A stretch of DNA of 64,000 nucleotides from Ensifer sp. BR816 (GTDB lineage: Bacteria; Pseudomonadota; Alphaproteobacteria; Rhizobiales; Rhizobiaceae). The DNA is taken from assembly GCF_000378985.1 (NCBI RefSeq), contig NZ_KB905370.1, positions 3,741,342 through 3,805,341 on the forward strand, given 5' to 3'. Shown piece after piece: positions 9,053 to 17,875 of this stretch. The notes under the pieces were generated by a model. It was not told where the DNA came from. It saw only the letters and a list, made by a program, of their open reading frames with translations, and did not search any database. Each line of letters opens with the position of its first letter. Within the stretch, counting starts at the first letter, position 1. Position numbers and translations under genes: made by a program.

Positions 9053-10218
9053 TCATGCGGCTGAGCGAATGGGCTCGAAACCGATGTCGAGAACGGCATT
9101 GAGCTGCCGGTCCATGAAGCCATGTGGAATGCTGCTCATAAGCAAATTGCGGAGCGGAACGACGAGCGGATTGCTCCATTGCGCCACTCGCGCATAAAGC
9201 CTAGATGCGGTCGCTATGCGGCGCGCACGATCGACCCGCCGCGCGTCATATTCGCTCAAGGCTCGCTGAACGGGAAGGCGTCCGAGCAACGCCGCAAGAA
9301 TGGCGGCATCCTCGATGGCGAGGCCGGCCCCCTGCCCGAGGTCCGGCGTTACCGCATGGGCTGCATCCCCCAGCAGCCCGACCTTGCCAGCGGTGAACGA
9401 GGACATTGGATCGAGATCGAGAATGTCGGTCCAGATCAACGCATCCGCAGGCGTGCGATTGAGCACCTCCGGGATCGGCTCATGGAAGTCCGCAAAGATG
9501 TCCTGGACACCCTCCAGATCGAGCTTCTCCAGGGTAGGATCATCTCTCCTTTCGGCGCCGCAACAGGCAAACCAGTAGACTCGCTCGCCTGGCAAGGCGG
9601 CGAGACCGAATCGCTTGCCCGCCCCCAACTCTCGGTAAGGCGAGCCCGATTCATGTCACCAGGCACGTACGGAGCGATTGCCCGCCAGCACGTGTAGCGG
9701 GCAAAATGCTCACGCGATTCCGGAAAGAGCGCCTTGCGCACGACAGAGTGAATGCCGTCGCCGGCGACGACGAAATTAGCTTCGACTGCTTCGCCGCTTG
9801 CGAAATCCAGTACGATACGATCGTCGGTCTCGCGTGCGCCGACGCACTCCATGCCCGTCCGGATCATCCTTTCAGGGAGTTTCGCAAGAAGCGCTTTGTG
9901 AAGGTCGCCTCGATGCAGCACGGCCATCGCCAGATGTCCGTAACGGCGCCCGAGTTCCTGGAAGTCGGTGGATTGCAGCACCCTTCCGCCCTGGTCCAGC
10001 AGCTCGAGCTGCTGGATCGGCTGCGCCGCGGCAGTGACCAGGTCATAGAGACCAAGCGTGCGGAGGCCCCTAAGCGCATTGGCGCTGAGACTAAGGCCCG
10101 CTCCAAGAGGTTCGAGCGCCTCGGCCTGTTCGTAAATTTCCGTATCCCATCCAATGAGACGTAGGCCCTGTGCCGCCGCTAATCCGGCAATACCCGCGCC
10201 AACGATCACTGCGCGCAT
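9053..10218 (-). pseudogene. FAD-dependent aromatic monooxygenase, single-base frameshift
   Basis: The N-terminal half (from 10218) has the FAD dinucleotide fold (AVIVGAGIAGLAAAQGL) and the DG motif (VVAGDGIHSVVR). The C-terminal half continues in another frame with GKVGLLGDAAHAVTPDLGQG, the second FAD motif. The frames meet at a run of five C (9622-9626 on the plus strand). One extra base there would give ...ESWGAGKRFGLAAL... and restore a protein of about 388 residues of the salicylate / 6-hydroxynicotinate monooxygenase family. It is either a real frameshift or a homopolymer error. The family hydroxylates aromatic substrates with NAD(P)H. The substrate and its link to the copper genes are unclear. 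Confidence 0.85.
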
Positions 10219-10233
10219 GCTGTGTCCTTTCTT

Positions 10234-10268
10234 CATCCGGTAGCGCAAGGTGTTCGCGCTACCGGATG
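10234..10268. terminator. Perfect 13-bp stem-loop between the Csp gene and the monooxygenase
   Basis: CATCCGGTAGCGC at 10234-10246 is repeated inverted at 10256-10268, with a 9-base loop. It lies between two leftward genes, just before the ribosome site of the monooxygenase, and has no clear T-run. It could be a weak terminator, an mRNA stabiliser or an attenuator. Confidence 0.55.
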
Positions 10269-10346
10269 CCTAGCGGTGCCGTCACGGCTTGGGGCGCAGC
10301 TCAGTTGTGGCCCAAGTCCGAATACCGCTCTCCTGTGCGATCCGAA

Positions 10347-10649
10347 CTAGGCCGCCATCTTGCCGCAGCTCTCGGCGCATCGGCGGCAGGTATCGACACA
10401 GCTCTGCATATCGCCGATCCGCTGGCAGTCCGCCGCGCACTCGGTGCAGATTTCGGCGCACTCTCGGCAGACGTGCTTGTGATATTCCGAGCCGATCAGC
10501 ATGAAATGCGCCGCCGCCCGGCAGATCTCAGCGCAAGCCGAGATCAACCTGAAGTGCCTCGGTTCGATATGCTCGCCGCCCAATTCCTGGTTCCAGGACA
10601 GGCACTCGGCGATGCAGGCTTTCATTTCCGGCGATTGACGATGATGCAT
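10347..10649 (-). CDS. Four-helix-bundle copper storage protein (DUF326/Csp-like)
   Basis: This 100-residue Cys-rich protein has Cys pairs spaced along helices (ACIAEC, CAEICR, CRECAEICTECAADC, CVDTCRRCAESC). This pattern is diagnostic of DUF326 and the Csp copper storage proteins, which line a four-helix bundle with thiolates and hold many Cu(I) ions. There is no signal peptide, so it is a cytosolic Csp3-like form. It lies 30 bp after the broken DUF305 gene on the same strand. It probably buffers cytosolic copper and complements CopA efflux. The gene appears intact. Confidence 0.9.
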   Translation of the reverse strand: MHHRQSPEMKACIAECLSWNQELGGEHIEPRHFRLISACAEICRAAAHFMLIGSEYHKHVCRECAEICTECAADCQRIGDMQSCVDTCRRCAESCGKMAA

Positions 10650-10679
10650 GGCAAACCTCCTTTCGAGAGACTGAAGGGC

Positions 10680-10906
10680 TCACTTCGCGTGTTCCTTGAC
10701 CCACTCGGGTCATCTCTTCGATTTCCTTCTTCTGGGCTGCGATGATCTTCTCGGCCATCGACTTCGCCTGCTGGTCGTCGCCATACTTCAACTCGACCTC
10801 GGACATGTTGATCGCCGCCGTGTGGTGGGCGATCATGCCGCAGACGAACGCTACGTCCGGATCCTTTGCCATCATGCATGACCGCGGTCCTGAGGATTCT
10901 GTTCAT
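10680..10906 (-). pseudogene. DUF305 protein, broken by two frameshifts
   Basis: The central frame reads AKDPDVAFVCGMIAHHTAAI, then KYGDDQQAKSMAEKII and KKEIEEMTR. This is the core of DUF305 proteins, secreted His/Met-rich four-helix proteins common in copper loci. The 5' end (MNRILRTAVMHDG) and the 3' end (WVKEHAK, recovered after removing one base near 10704) lie in other frames. No signal peptide is visible, so the gene is also 5'-truncated. It is non-functional as written. Confidence 0.7.
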
Positions 10907-11350
10907 TTCATTCTCCTGTCATCTCACGATAGAACTTGCTTGGGTGTCTGGTCAGGCAAGCCGAGGTTTGGGGGGAGGATAGAGCGCCCGCACCAGCAGG
11001 AACGGCTGCGCCAGGGCAAGCAGCGGCGGTGCGGTTCGTGAAGCCTCGTGCATGGTTTCGAATGCCGGCACCTGCAGGATCGGGCAGCAGTGAAGTTTTG
11101 GGCAGCAGGGTCCGGACCGGAGCGCCTTCTGGAAGCCGTCGTAATCCGACGCAGCTATTGATGGGCACTGGTGGTCCGCCTGGAAATTGGCGCCGCCGCA
11201 AGACCATGGAGATTGACCATGGCGAAGCATAGGACGGCTATCCGGATGAGCCGGGATATTGTTGTCAGGACGGGCATCGGGCCGGTTCCCTTTCGCCGGC
11301 CAAACCCGCCCTGTCGGCGAAAGTTCCCGTAGGGGCTGTGCGAAATAGGA
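10907..11350. other. Intergenic stretch with a possible coding remnant
   Basis: No intact gene is seen. On the minus strand, a frame at 10952-11230 ends with PCCPKLHCCPILQVP and PFLLVRALYPPPKPRLA. This looks like the C-terminus of small secreted Cys/Pro proteins of copper loci, but its start does not look like a signal peptide. I treat it as a possible remnant only. Confidence 0.35.
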
Positions 11351-11808
11351 TCAGAAGCCGATCGCCGCCTTCGTTCCGAGTGTTGCTGCCGCCAAGAGAA
11401 GATAGCGTCCCGTCTTTGCGACCGTCACCAGGATGAGAAAGGACCACAGCGGCTCCCGCAGCACTCCGGCAAGCACGGTCAAGGCATCGCCGAACAGCGG
11501 CATCCAGGAAAGAAGCAGCGACCAGCGGCCATAGCGTAGCGTCCATACCACGCGCTGGCCCTATCCAGGGATGACGGCTTAACCGGGAACCACGGCCGGT
11601 CGTGGAAGCGGTCGATGAAAAGTCCGAGAACCCAGTTGCAAACAGCGCCGAGGACATTTCCGACGCTTGCAACGGCGACAAGTCCAGCGATGGAGAACTC
11701 TCCGGACAGCAGAAGGCCCACGAGCACCGGTTCCGACTGAAACGGCAGCAAGGTTGCCGCGCCGAAGGCGACAACGAACAACCCAAGGTACGCGCATAAT
11801 TCCAGCAT
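11351..11808 (-). pseudogene. YqaA-family membrane protein broken by a 5-bp tandem duplication
   Basis: The N-terminal part (CAYLGLFVVAFGAATLLPFQ, VGNVLGAVCNWVLG, then SLDRASAWYGR) matches YqaA/DedA-like inner-membrane proteins. The rest (RYGRWSLLLSWMPLFGDALT, then TVAKTGRYLLLAAATLG) lies in another frame. At the junction the plus strand reads AGCGTAGCGT (11533-11542), a perfect tandem repeat of 5 bp. Removing one copy restores WYGRYGRWSLLL and a protein of about 150 residues. A five-base slip is a natural mutation and not a usual base-call error, so this is a true pseudogene. Confidence 0.85.
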
Positions 11809-12056
11809 CCGGCCGAGCTCAAGCTTGGTATTATTGGTTGGTCGGCGGAAGTACCGTCATCACCCCACCACCCAACGGCACCAAATCGCAATCTTGTCCA
11901 TTTCTTCGATTGACCTTACCACGATCGTAATCCTTAGAACTCAAATCTGCGGCGAGGTTAAGTTTATCGCTGTAGCAGTGCCACACTATCGACGCGAATC
12001 GCGTGTTGATACGAGCTGACGATTGACAACTTCGGAACCGATGGTAGTCCTCGGGC

Positions 12057-12437
12057 ATGGGTATGTTTCGAATCACATTGCAAAAGATGTTGGTTCTGCT
12101 CCGCTTGGCGATTGTCATGTCGCTGACGGTTTACTCATTGCCGGCCGCCTCTGCGGCCATGCATAGCACTTCGGCCAATCCTGAAGTCGCGCAGTCCGAC
12201 AGCCATCATCATGAGATGGGGAGCGGCGGACATACACACGGCGACCAGAAATCCTCCCCAGACGATGCGCAGAAGCTCGCGAAAACCGAGTGCTGCAAGG
12301 GATTCTGCGTCAGCATGGCGATTGTCGCGGCCGCCGAGCCTGTTGGTGGACCGCGGGTAGCCTCCTTCCGCGAGTTCATCGACGACGCCCGGACCACGGG
12401 CGAACTTCCGCCTCTGCACCGACCCCCGAACATCTGA
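12057..12437 (+). CDS. Secreted His/Cys-containing hypothetical protein, copper operon
   Basis: The protein has about 126 residues (Met at 12057 or 12063) and begins with a signal peptide ending near LPAASAAM. It has a His-rich patch (DSHHHEMGSGGHTHGD, about residues 48-63), a single CCKGFC cluster near residue 82, and a Pro-rich C-terminus. These are metal-binding features without a named domain; CopL-like periplasmic copper proteins have a similar look. It lies 95 bp before the small lipoprotein gene and probably leads the operon lipoprotein-TolC-MCO-cupredoxin-CusF. Confidence 0.7.
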   Translation: MGMFRITLQKMLVLLRLAIVMSLTVYSLPAASAAMHSTSANPEVAQSDSHHHEMGSGGHTHGDQKSSPDDAQKLAKTECCKGFCVSMAIVAAAEPVGGPRVASFREFIDDARTTGELPPLHRPPNI

Positions 12438-12532
12438 ATAGGACCTCACCCGTTCTTCTCACGGGTCTCAGGAGTGTTCGCGAGCGAGGTTGCTCTCGAG
12501 CCCCCACTCCAATTTCCTATTCGGATAAAACC

Positions 12533-12760
12533 ATGAAACCATTGTTCTTCGTGGTCGCATTGCCGCTTTTCGCAAGCGGATGCGCTACCACATTGCCTCC
12601 CGATGTCATTGCTTCAGGCGACCTCGCCACCTCCCAGGTCGGAGTCCGCCCTATCAGATATACGAGCCCGGTCTCGGGCTACACCCACCGTGTCCCGGTC
12701 GATCCCAAGCCGTGGCGCAATCAGAATGACGTGCAGGCTCCCGAAGGAGACGCGTCATGA
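12533..12760 (+). CDS. Small lipoprotein upstream of the TolC gene
   Basis: The protein has 75 residues and a classical lipobox (LFASGC, Cys at about residue 17) after a hydrophobic signal. A short periplasmic tail includes GVRPIRYTSPVSGYTHRVP. The stop overlaps the next start in ATGA, so translation is coupled to the TolC-like gene. Small lipoproteins like this are common beside CusC-type channels and multicopper oxidases in alphaproteobacterial copper loci. The function is unknown, possibly an assembly or copper-delivery partner. Confidence 0.75.
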   Translation: MKPLFFVVALPLFASGCATTLPPDVIASGDLATSQVGVRPIRYTSPVSGYTHRVPVDPKPWRNQNDVQAPEGDAS

Positions 12761-14220
12761 TCAGAGCCAAGATGAAACTCGCTGCGACGCTCGTCTTGCC
12801 GCTGGTACTCGGCGGTTGCGTTTCCACGACCGAGTACGCAGCGAAGGATGCCGGGTTTTCCTTGGTCAAGGGCAAGACCGCTGAGGCTGCGGGCAAGCAG
12901 ACGGTCTGGGTACAGAACCAGCAGCAGGCCCGCATCGTCTCCGACCGCGTGAAGACGCTGATGGCGAAGAAGACCATCGACGTCGAAACCGCCGTCCAGG
13001 TCGCTCTGCTCAACAACAAGGGGCTGCAGGCCGCCTATGCCGATCTTGGAGACTCGGCTGCCGACGCCTGGCAGTCGACAATGCTTGTCAATCCGACGGT
13101 CGCCATTGGCCTCAACGGTATCGGAGCGCCGGGGATCGAGGCATTCAGGTCCGTCGAGGGTGTGATTGCAAATAACATCCTGGCGCTCGCCACGCGCGAG
13201 CGCGATATCGCCATCGCCGACACCCGGTTCCGGCAGGCGCAGTTGAACGCCGCGCTGCGCACCCTGCAGCTCGCTGCAGACACGCGTCGCGCCTGGATCA
13301 ATGCCGTCGCCGCCTGGGAGACGGTCGGTCAGCTCAACCAGGCGCAGGCGGCGGCCGACGCCGCCTCGGAACTCGCCCAGAAGCTCGGCGAGACCGGAGC
13401 CATGACGAAGGGCTCCCAGGCTCGCGAGCACGTCTTCTACGCCGAGCTGGCAGGACAGTCTGCGAAGGTGCGGTTGGAGGCCCGGCTCGCCAAGGAAGAG
13501 CTGACGCGGTTGATGGGGGTCTGGGGCTCGGACATCGACTACCACGTGCCGAACCGCCTGCCGTCCCTGCCGAAAGGTCTGATGAAGCGCGGTCTGATCG
13601 AGGCGGAAGCGTTGCAACGCCGTGTCGATCTCCAGATGGCGAAACTTGACCTCGAAGCGACAGCCAAATCCTACAAGCTGACGGAAGCAACCCGTTACGT
13701 CACTGACCTCGAACTCCTGACCGGCTTCGAGACCGAAAGGGAAAAGGAAGACGGCAACGTCGAGACCGAGACGACAGGCATTGCCGAACTCGAATTCGTC
13801 ATTCCAATCTTCGACAGCGGCAGGGCCCGCATGCGCAAGGCGGAACTGGCTTACATGCGGTCGGCGAACCTGCTGGCGGAAAAGGCGGTCAACGTCCGCT
13901 CGGAGGCCCGCTCCGCCTACCAGGCTTACCGCGCCAACTACGATATCGCCCGGCACTACCGGAACAGCGTCGTGCCGCTGCGGACCAAGATCGAAGAGGA
14001 ATCCCTCCTCACCTACAACGCGATGATCACCAACACCTTCGAACTGCTCGCCGATAGCCGCGACAAGGTCAACTCGATCCTGCTTGCCGTCAACGCCAAG
14101 CGCGATTTTTGGCTGGCCGAGGCCAATCTCGCCCCCGCCATCTATGGCGGCGGCGCAGGAGCGGCTTCCGGCGAAACGGAAGTCGCGGCAGCCGCCGAGA
14201 GCGGCGGTGGCGGCCACTGA
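12757..14220 (+). CDS. TolC-family outer-membrane efflux lipoprotein
   Basis: This 487-residue protein has a signal peptide and lipobox (LPLVLGGC, Cys at about 21). It is followed by the long helical repeats of outer-membrane efflux channels, such as VQVALLNNKGLQAAYADLG near residue 75 and the second-repeat ELEFVIPIFDSGRARMRKAEL near residue 345. A Gly/Glu/Ala-rich tail ends the protein. It would form a trimeric tunnel for copper export, as CusC does. No RND pump or membrane-fusion protein is encoded nearby, so it must pair with components elsewhere or act with the oxidase that follows (14 bp gap). Confidence 0.9.
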   Translation: MIRAKMKLAATLVLPLVLGGCVSTTEYAAKDAGFSLVKGKTAEAAGKQTVWVQNQQQARIVSDRVKTLMAKKTIDVETAVQVALLNNKGLQAAYADLGDSAADAWQSTMLVNPTVAIGLNGIGAPGIEAFRSVEGVIANNILALATRERDIAIADTRFRQAQLNAALRTLQLAADTRRAWINAVAAWETVGQLNQAQAAADAASELAQKLGETGAMTKGSQAREHVFYAELAGQSAKVRLEARLAKEELTRLMGVWGSDIDYHVPNRLPSLPKGLMKRGLIEAEALQRRVDLQMAKLDLEATAKSYKLTEATRYVTDLELLTGFETEREKEDGNVETETTGIAELEFVIPIFDSGRARMRKAELAYMRSANLLAEKAVNVRSEARSAYQAYRANYDIARHYRNSVVPLRTKIEEESLLTYNAMITNTFELLADSRDKVNSILLAVNAKRDFWLAEANLAPAIYGGGAGAASGETEVAAAAESGGGGH

Positions 14221-14234
14221 GAAAGGAACAGACA

Positions 14235-15584
14235 ATGTTCAACAGAAGACAGTTATTAGGCGCGAGCGCTGCACTGGTGTCGACCGCCGCCTGGGCGAAG
14301 ACCTCCAACATGGGGCTTCCCGAGGCAGCCGTTATGGAGACGGCGGAGACTCAAGCCCCGGTCCGTCCAACCTCCGGCCCCGACTACAATCCCGTCGTCA
14401 CTCTTAACGGCTGGACGCTCCCCTACCGCATGAACAACGGCGTCAAGGAATTCCACCTCGTCGCCGAGCCGGTCGAGCGCGAGATGGCCGAAGGCATGAT
14501 TGCCTACCTCTGGGGCTACAACGGCCAGTCGCCGGGACCGACTATCGAGGCGGTCGAGGGCGACCGGGTGCGCATCTTCGTCACCAACAAGCTGCCCGAG
14601 CACACGACGATCCACTGGCATGGCATGATTCTGCCCTCCGGCATGGACGGCGTCGGCGGGCTGACGCAGCCGCACATCCCCGTCGGCAAGACCTTCGTCT
14701 ACGAGTTCGACCTCGTGAAGTCCGGCACCTTCATGTACCACCCGCATTCCGACGAAATGGTGCAGATGGCGATGGGGATGATGGGCTTCTTCGTCGTCCA
14801 TCCGAAGGACCCGAAGTTCATGCCCGTCGACCGGGACTTCGTCTTCCTGCTCAACGCCTACGACATCGACCCCGGTTCCTACGTGCCGAAGGTCATGGAA
14901 ATGACCGACTTCAACATGTGGTGCTGGAACAGCCGCGTATTTCCGGACATTAGCCCGCTCGTCGTCTCCAAGAACGACCGGGTGCGCGTCCGGGTCGGCA
15001 ATCTCACCATGACCAACCACCCGATCCACATGCATGGCTATGACTTCGAGGTCACCTGCACCGACGGCGGCTGGGTGCGGCCGGAAGCACGCTGGCCCGA
15101 GGTCAGCATCGACATCCCGGTCGGGGCGATGCGGGCATACGAGTTCGACGCCAAATATGTCGGCGACTGGGCGATCCATTGCCACAAGTCGCACCACACG
15201 ATGAACGCCATGGGGCACGATATCCCGACCTTCATCGGCGTCGACAAGTCGAAGGTCACAGAGAAGATCAAGAAGCTCCAGCCCGAATACATGCCGATGG
15301 GCACTAAAGGCATGGCCGACATGGGCGAAATGGAAATGGAAATTCCCGAGAACACAGTGCCGATGATGACCGGCTGGGGTCCACACGGCCCCATCGAGAT
15401 GGGCGGCATGTTCTCGGTCGTCAAGGTGCGCGAAGGCATCTCGACCGACGATTATACCGATCCCGGCTGGTACGAGAACCCGCCCGGCACCCAGGCCTGG
15501 GAATGGACGGGCGAGCTTCCCGATTGGACCAAGGCCAAGGACGCAAAGACCCAGATCACGCCGAAACGTTCGAAACACGGATGA
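14235..15584 (+). CDS. Periplasmic multicopper oxidase
   Basis: The protein has 449 residues and starts at MFNRRQLLGASAALV, a Tat-type signal with an RR pair. All four copper-ligand motifs are present: HWHG near residue 130, HPHSDEM near 172, HPIHMHGYDFEV near 265, and the last HCHKSHHTMNAMGH near 316 with the type 1 Cys, His and Met. A Met-rich segment (MADMGEMEMEI) near residue 365 resembles the copper-binding loops of CueO and PcoA. It probably oxidises Cu(I) to Cu(II) in the periplasm. It lies in the TolC-cupredoxin-CusF operon. Despite family similarity it is not the CopA ATPase. Confidence 0.93.
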   Translation: MFNRRQLLGASAALVSTAAWAKTSNMGLPEAAVMETAETQAPVRPTSGPDYNPVVTLNGWTLPYRMNNGVKEFHLVAEPVEREMAEGMIAYLWGYNGQSPGPTIEAVEGDRVRIFVTNKLPEHTTIHWHGMILPSGMDGVGGLTQPHIPVGKTFVYEFDLVKSGTFMYHPHSDEMVQMAMGMMGFFVVHPKDPKFMPVDRDFVFLLNAYDIDPGSYVPKVMEMTDFNMWCWNSRVFPDISPLVVSKNDRVRVRVGNLTMTNHPIHMHGYDFEVTCTDGGWVRPEARWPEVSIDIPVGAMRAYEFDAKYVGDWAIHCHKSHHTMNAMGHDIPTFIGVDKSKVTEKIKKLQPEYMPMGTKGMADMGEMEMEIPENTVPMMTGWGPHGPIEMGGMFSVVKVREGISTDDYTDPGWYENPPGTQAWEWTGELPDWTKAKDAKTQITPKRSKHG

Positions 15585-15623
15585 TGCCGCGTGCCGATGT
15601 TCAACCAACCAAAGGACTACACG

Positions 15624-16103
15624 ATGAAAGCTGCAACCTTCGGACTTCTCGTCGCCGCGCTCGCCACTCCGGCACTCGCTGGTGGTAATCACGCAGGCGG
15701 CCATGGCGAGGCCATGGCGGTCGGCGAACCCGGCAAGAAAACCAACGCCACCCAGACCATCCAGGTCACGATGAAGGAGAAGGAAGACGGCAAGATGATC
15801 TTCACGCCGTCGACCTTCAAGGTCCGCAAGGGCCAGACCGTCCGCTTCGCAATCAAGAACGCGGGCGAACTCGACCATGAGTTCGTGCTCGATCAGGAAG
15901 ACAAGATCATGGAGCACAAGGCGGTGATGGAGAAGTTCCCGGAGATGGAACATGACGATCCAAACGCCATCCGTCTCGCGGCCGGAAAGTCCGGCGAAAT
16001 CATCTGGAAGTTCACCAATGACGGCACGTTCAAGATCGCCTGCCTGGTGCCCGGCCACTACGACGCAGGCATGCACGGCGACATCACGGTTGCCAAGAAG
16101 TAA
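15624..16103 (+). CDS. Periplasmic cupredoxin
   Basis: The protein has 159 residues from the ATG at 15624 with a signal peptide (MKAATFGLLVAALATPALAG) and a His/Gly-rich linker. The cupredoxin fold ends with the type 1 copper loop CLVPGHYDAGMHG (Cys, His, Met ligands), and the earlier ligand His lies in ELDHEFVL. An upstream ATG at 15591 is less likely because it would put residues ahead of the signal. It is probably an electron or copper carrier for the multicopper oxidase encoded 39 bp upstream. Confidence 0.92.
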   Translation: MKAATFGLLVAALATPALAGGNHAGGHGEAMAVGEPGKKTNATQTIQVTMKEKEDGKMIFTPSTFKVRKGQTVRFAIKNAGELDHEFVLDQEDKIMEHKAVMEKFPEMEHDDPNAIRLAAGKSGEIIWKFTNDGTFKIACLVPGHYDAGMHGDITVAKK

Positions 16104-16122
16104 TCATCGAAAGGAGCCTCAT

Positions 16123-16407
16123 ATGAAAACGTTCGTCAAGCTCGCCCTCGCCTCCACCGTCGCCCTTGGCACCGCCTACGGCGCTCTCGCCGCCGAGTTC
16201 ACCAAGGCCACCGTCAAGAAGATCGACGCCAAAGCGAAGAAGGTGACGCTGATCCACGAAGAGCTGAAGTCTCTCGACATGCCCGCGATGACGATGGTGT
16301 TCCGCGTCCAGGACGACGCCATGCTGGAGAAGCTGAAGGAAGGCGCGAACATCGAATTCGTCGCCGAGCGCGTCAACGGCAAGCTGACCGTCACACAGGT
16401 CAAGTAG
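16123..16407 (+). CDS. CusF-like periplasmic copper chaperone
   Basis: This 94-residue secreted protein has a signal ending at GALAAEF. It has the CusF_Ec beta-barrel pattern, with KATVKKIDAKAKKVTLIHEE followed by LKSLDMPAMTMVFRV. The Met, His and aromatic residues of this stretch form the Cu(I)/Ag(I) site in CusF. A good ribosome site (AAAGGAG) precedes the ATG. It is the last gene of the operon and is followed at once by a strong terminator. It probably hands periplasmic copper to the TolC-linked export path or to the oxidase. Confidence 0.92.
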   Translation: MKTFVKLALASTVALGTAYGALAAEFTKATVKKIDAKAKKVTLIHEELKSLDMPAMTMVFRVQDDAMLEKLKEGANIEFVAERVNGKLTVTQVK

Positions 16408-16411
16408 TAGC

Positions 16412-16448
16412 GAACGGGACGCGGCCAGGATTGGGCCGCGTCCCGTTC
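16412..16448 (+). terminator. Strong stem-loop terminator after cusF
   Basis: GAACGGGACGCGGCC pairs with GGCCGCGTCCCGTTC across a short loop, giving a 15-bp GC-rich stem that starts 4 bp after the cusF stop. It closes the copper operon. There is only a weak T tract. Confidence 0.85.
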
Positions 16449-16519
16449 CATCCATCCGGCAGGGAGGAAGCGGGTGGCCAGGTCGTCAAACAACCCGATC
16501 TCAGTGCAAGCGGACAGAC

Positions 16520-17875
16520 ATGACGTCTTCACTTCATCCCCACTGGGATTTCGAGCGCGAAGTCCGCGCCATCCTCTTGCGGTTCGTTGCGTTCGCAATC
16601 CTGCTCGCTAACCTCATACTCGGCAGCAGAGAAGGTGCCGAGACCACGCAGCGTGTCGTTGTCATCAGCTATTTCGTCATCAGCGTCGCTTCCGTCGCGA
16701 CCGCACGTTTGCTGCCCGGACGCTCCTGGCTGAAGACCCTGTTCGTCGTCCTTGATGCCCTGCTCGTCACCTTAATCCTCTACGCGCATATTCTTGCTGG
16801 ACCGGTCACCGAGAACCATAACCTAACGACGACGAGCCTGGTGGTTGCCTTCATTGTGCTCACTCATGTGGGTCTGAAGCTCGACCGTCGTCTTGTGCTG
16901 GTGTTTTCCGGCATCGTCCTCACGGCCTGGGTGACTATGCTGGCGATCACGGCGGCCAGGCACCACACCGCCAGCGTCACGTCGCTGCTTGCGTCGTTCT
17001 TCAATGAGGATCTCGGCCTAACGGTCAGCTTCGGCTTCACCGCCTTTGCGATTTACCTGCTTGCGCGCGATCATGACCGAACGCGCAAGGAGGCCCTCAA
17101 GGCGAACCAGCGCCGGCACAATCTCTCGCGGTTCTTCTCCCCACTGATCGTCTCGGAACTGCAGGAAAGGGGGCAAGCTCTCGGCCTCGAGCGCCGCAAC
17201 GCAGCGATCATGTTTATCGATCTTCGCGATTTCACCAGCTTTGCTGAAACCGCCACTGCCCGCGAGCTGGCATTCGTGCTGGCTGAGTATCGTCAGCTCG
17301 TGTCTCAGACAATCTTTGACCACGGAGGAACCGTCGACAAGTTCATCGGCGACGGCGTCATGGCCGTGTTCGGGCAGCCGCGGCCCACGGAAGACGATGC
17401 GGACAGGGCACTCGCATGTGCGCTCGACCTGGTTGACGCTCTGAACGACTGGAGAAATCACGGCGTTCGGAATGGCTATCCCGCGCTCGATGCAGCGATT
17501 GGACTGCATTATGGCACCGTCGTCGGCGGTGTTCTGGACAGCGGCTGCCACAGCGAGTTCACCGTCATTGGCGACGCGGTGAACGTGGCCCAGCGCCTTG
17601 AAACCTTAGCGAAGTCGCTCGATGCGCCTCTCGTGATCTCATCCGAGCTGGTCGCCCGCCTGCGAAGCCCGGCTCCGGCCGCGGCATGGATTTCGCTGAA
17701 GGCAGCCCCCCTGCCGGGGCGGCGGCTCCCCATAGACGTGTGCTACCTGCTGCGAGAGAACGCTTCCGGAGGTGTCGAACGTGCGCCGGCCTACGAAACG
17801 GGCGTCTCGCAGACGGCTCTCCAGAGATCCGTCTTCCAGTCCTCTCCGCCTGCGCCGGATGTAGGTACCGTGTAG
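16520..17875 (+). CDS. Membrane-anchored class III adenylate/guanylate cyclase
   Basis: The protein has 451 residues. About six membrane helices fill residues 15-185, then a HAMP-free linker leads to the cyclase domain (about 225-400). Metal and catalytic motifs are present: MFIDLRDFTSFAE, DKFIGDGVMAVFG, AIGLHYGTVVGG and FTVIGDAVNVAQRLE. It should make cAMP from ATP; bacterial members rarely prefer GTP. It follows the copper terminator and has its own start. Its 3' end overlaps the convergent gene by 85 bp. Rhizobia carry many such cyclases, so a copper link is only positional. Confidence 0.9.
   Translation: MTSSLHPHWDFEREVRAILLRFVAFAILLANLILGSREGAETTQRVVVISYFVISVASVATARLLPGRSWLKTLFVVLDALLVTLILYAHILAGPVTENHNLTTTSLVVAFIVLTHVGLKLDRRLVLVFSGIVLTAWVTMLAITAARHHTASVTSLLASFFNEDLGLTVSFGFTAFAIYLLARDHDRTRKEALKANQRRHNLSRFFSPLIVSELQERGQALGLERRNAAIMFIDLRDFTSFAETATARELAFVLAEYRQLVSQTIFDHGGTVDKFIGDGVMAVFGQPRPTEDDADRALACALDLVDALNDWRNHGVRNGYPALDAAIGLHYGTVVGGVLDSGCHSEFTVIGDAVNVAQRLETLAKSLDAPLVISSELVARLRSPAPAAAWISLKAAPLPGRRLPIDVCYLLRENASGGVERAPAYETGVSQTALQRSVFQSSPPAPDVGTV

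Noticed and set aside
12721-14235. 504-codon open frame antisense to the TolC-like gene
   Set aside because: It is a mirror of codon bias on the opposite strand; no signal, domain or ribosome site supports it.
14256-16076. 606-codon open frame antisense to the multicopper oxidase and cupredoxin
   Set aside because: It is rich in His, Asp, Arg and Gly as expected for a shadow of GC-rich genes, has no domain, and lies opposite two certain genes.
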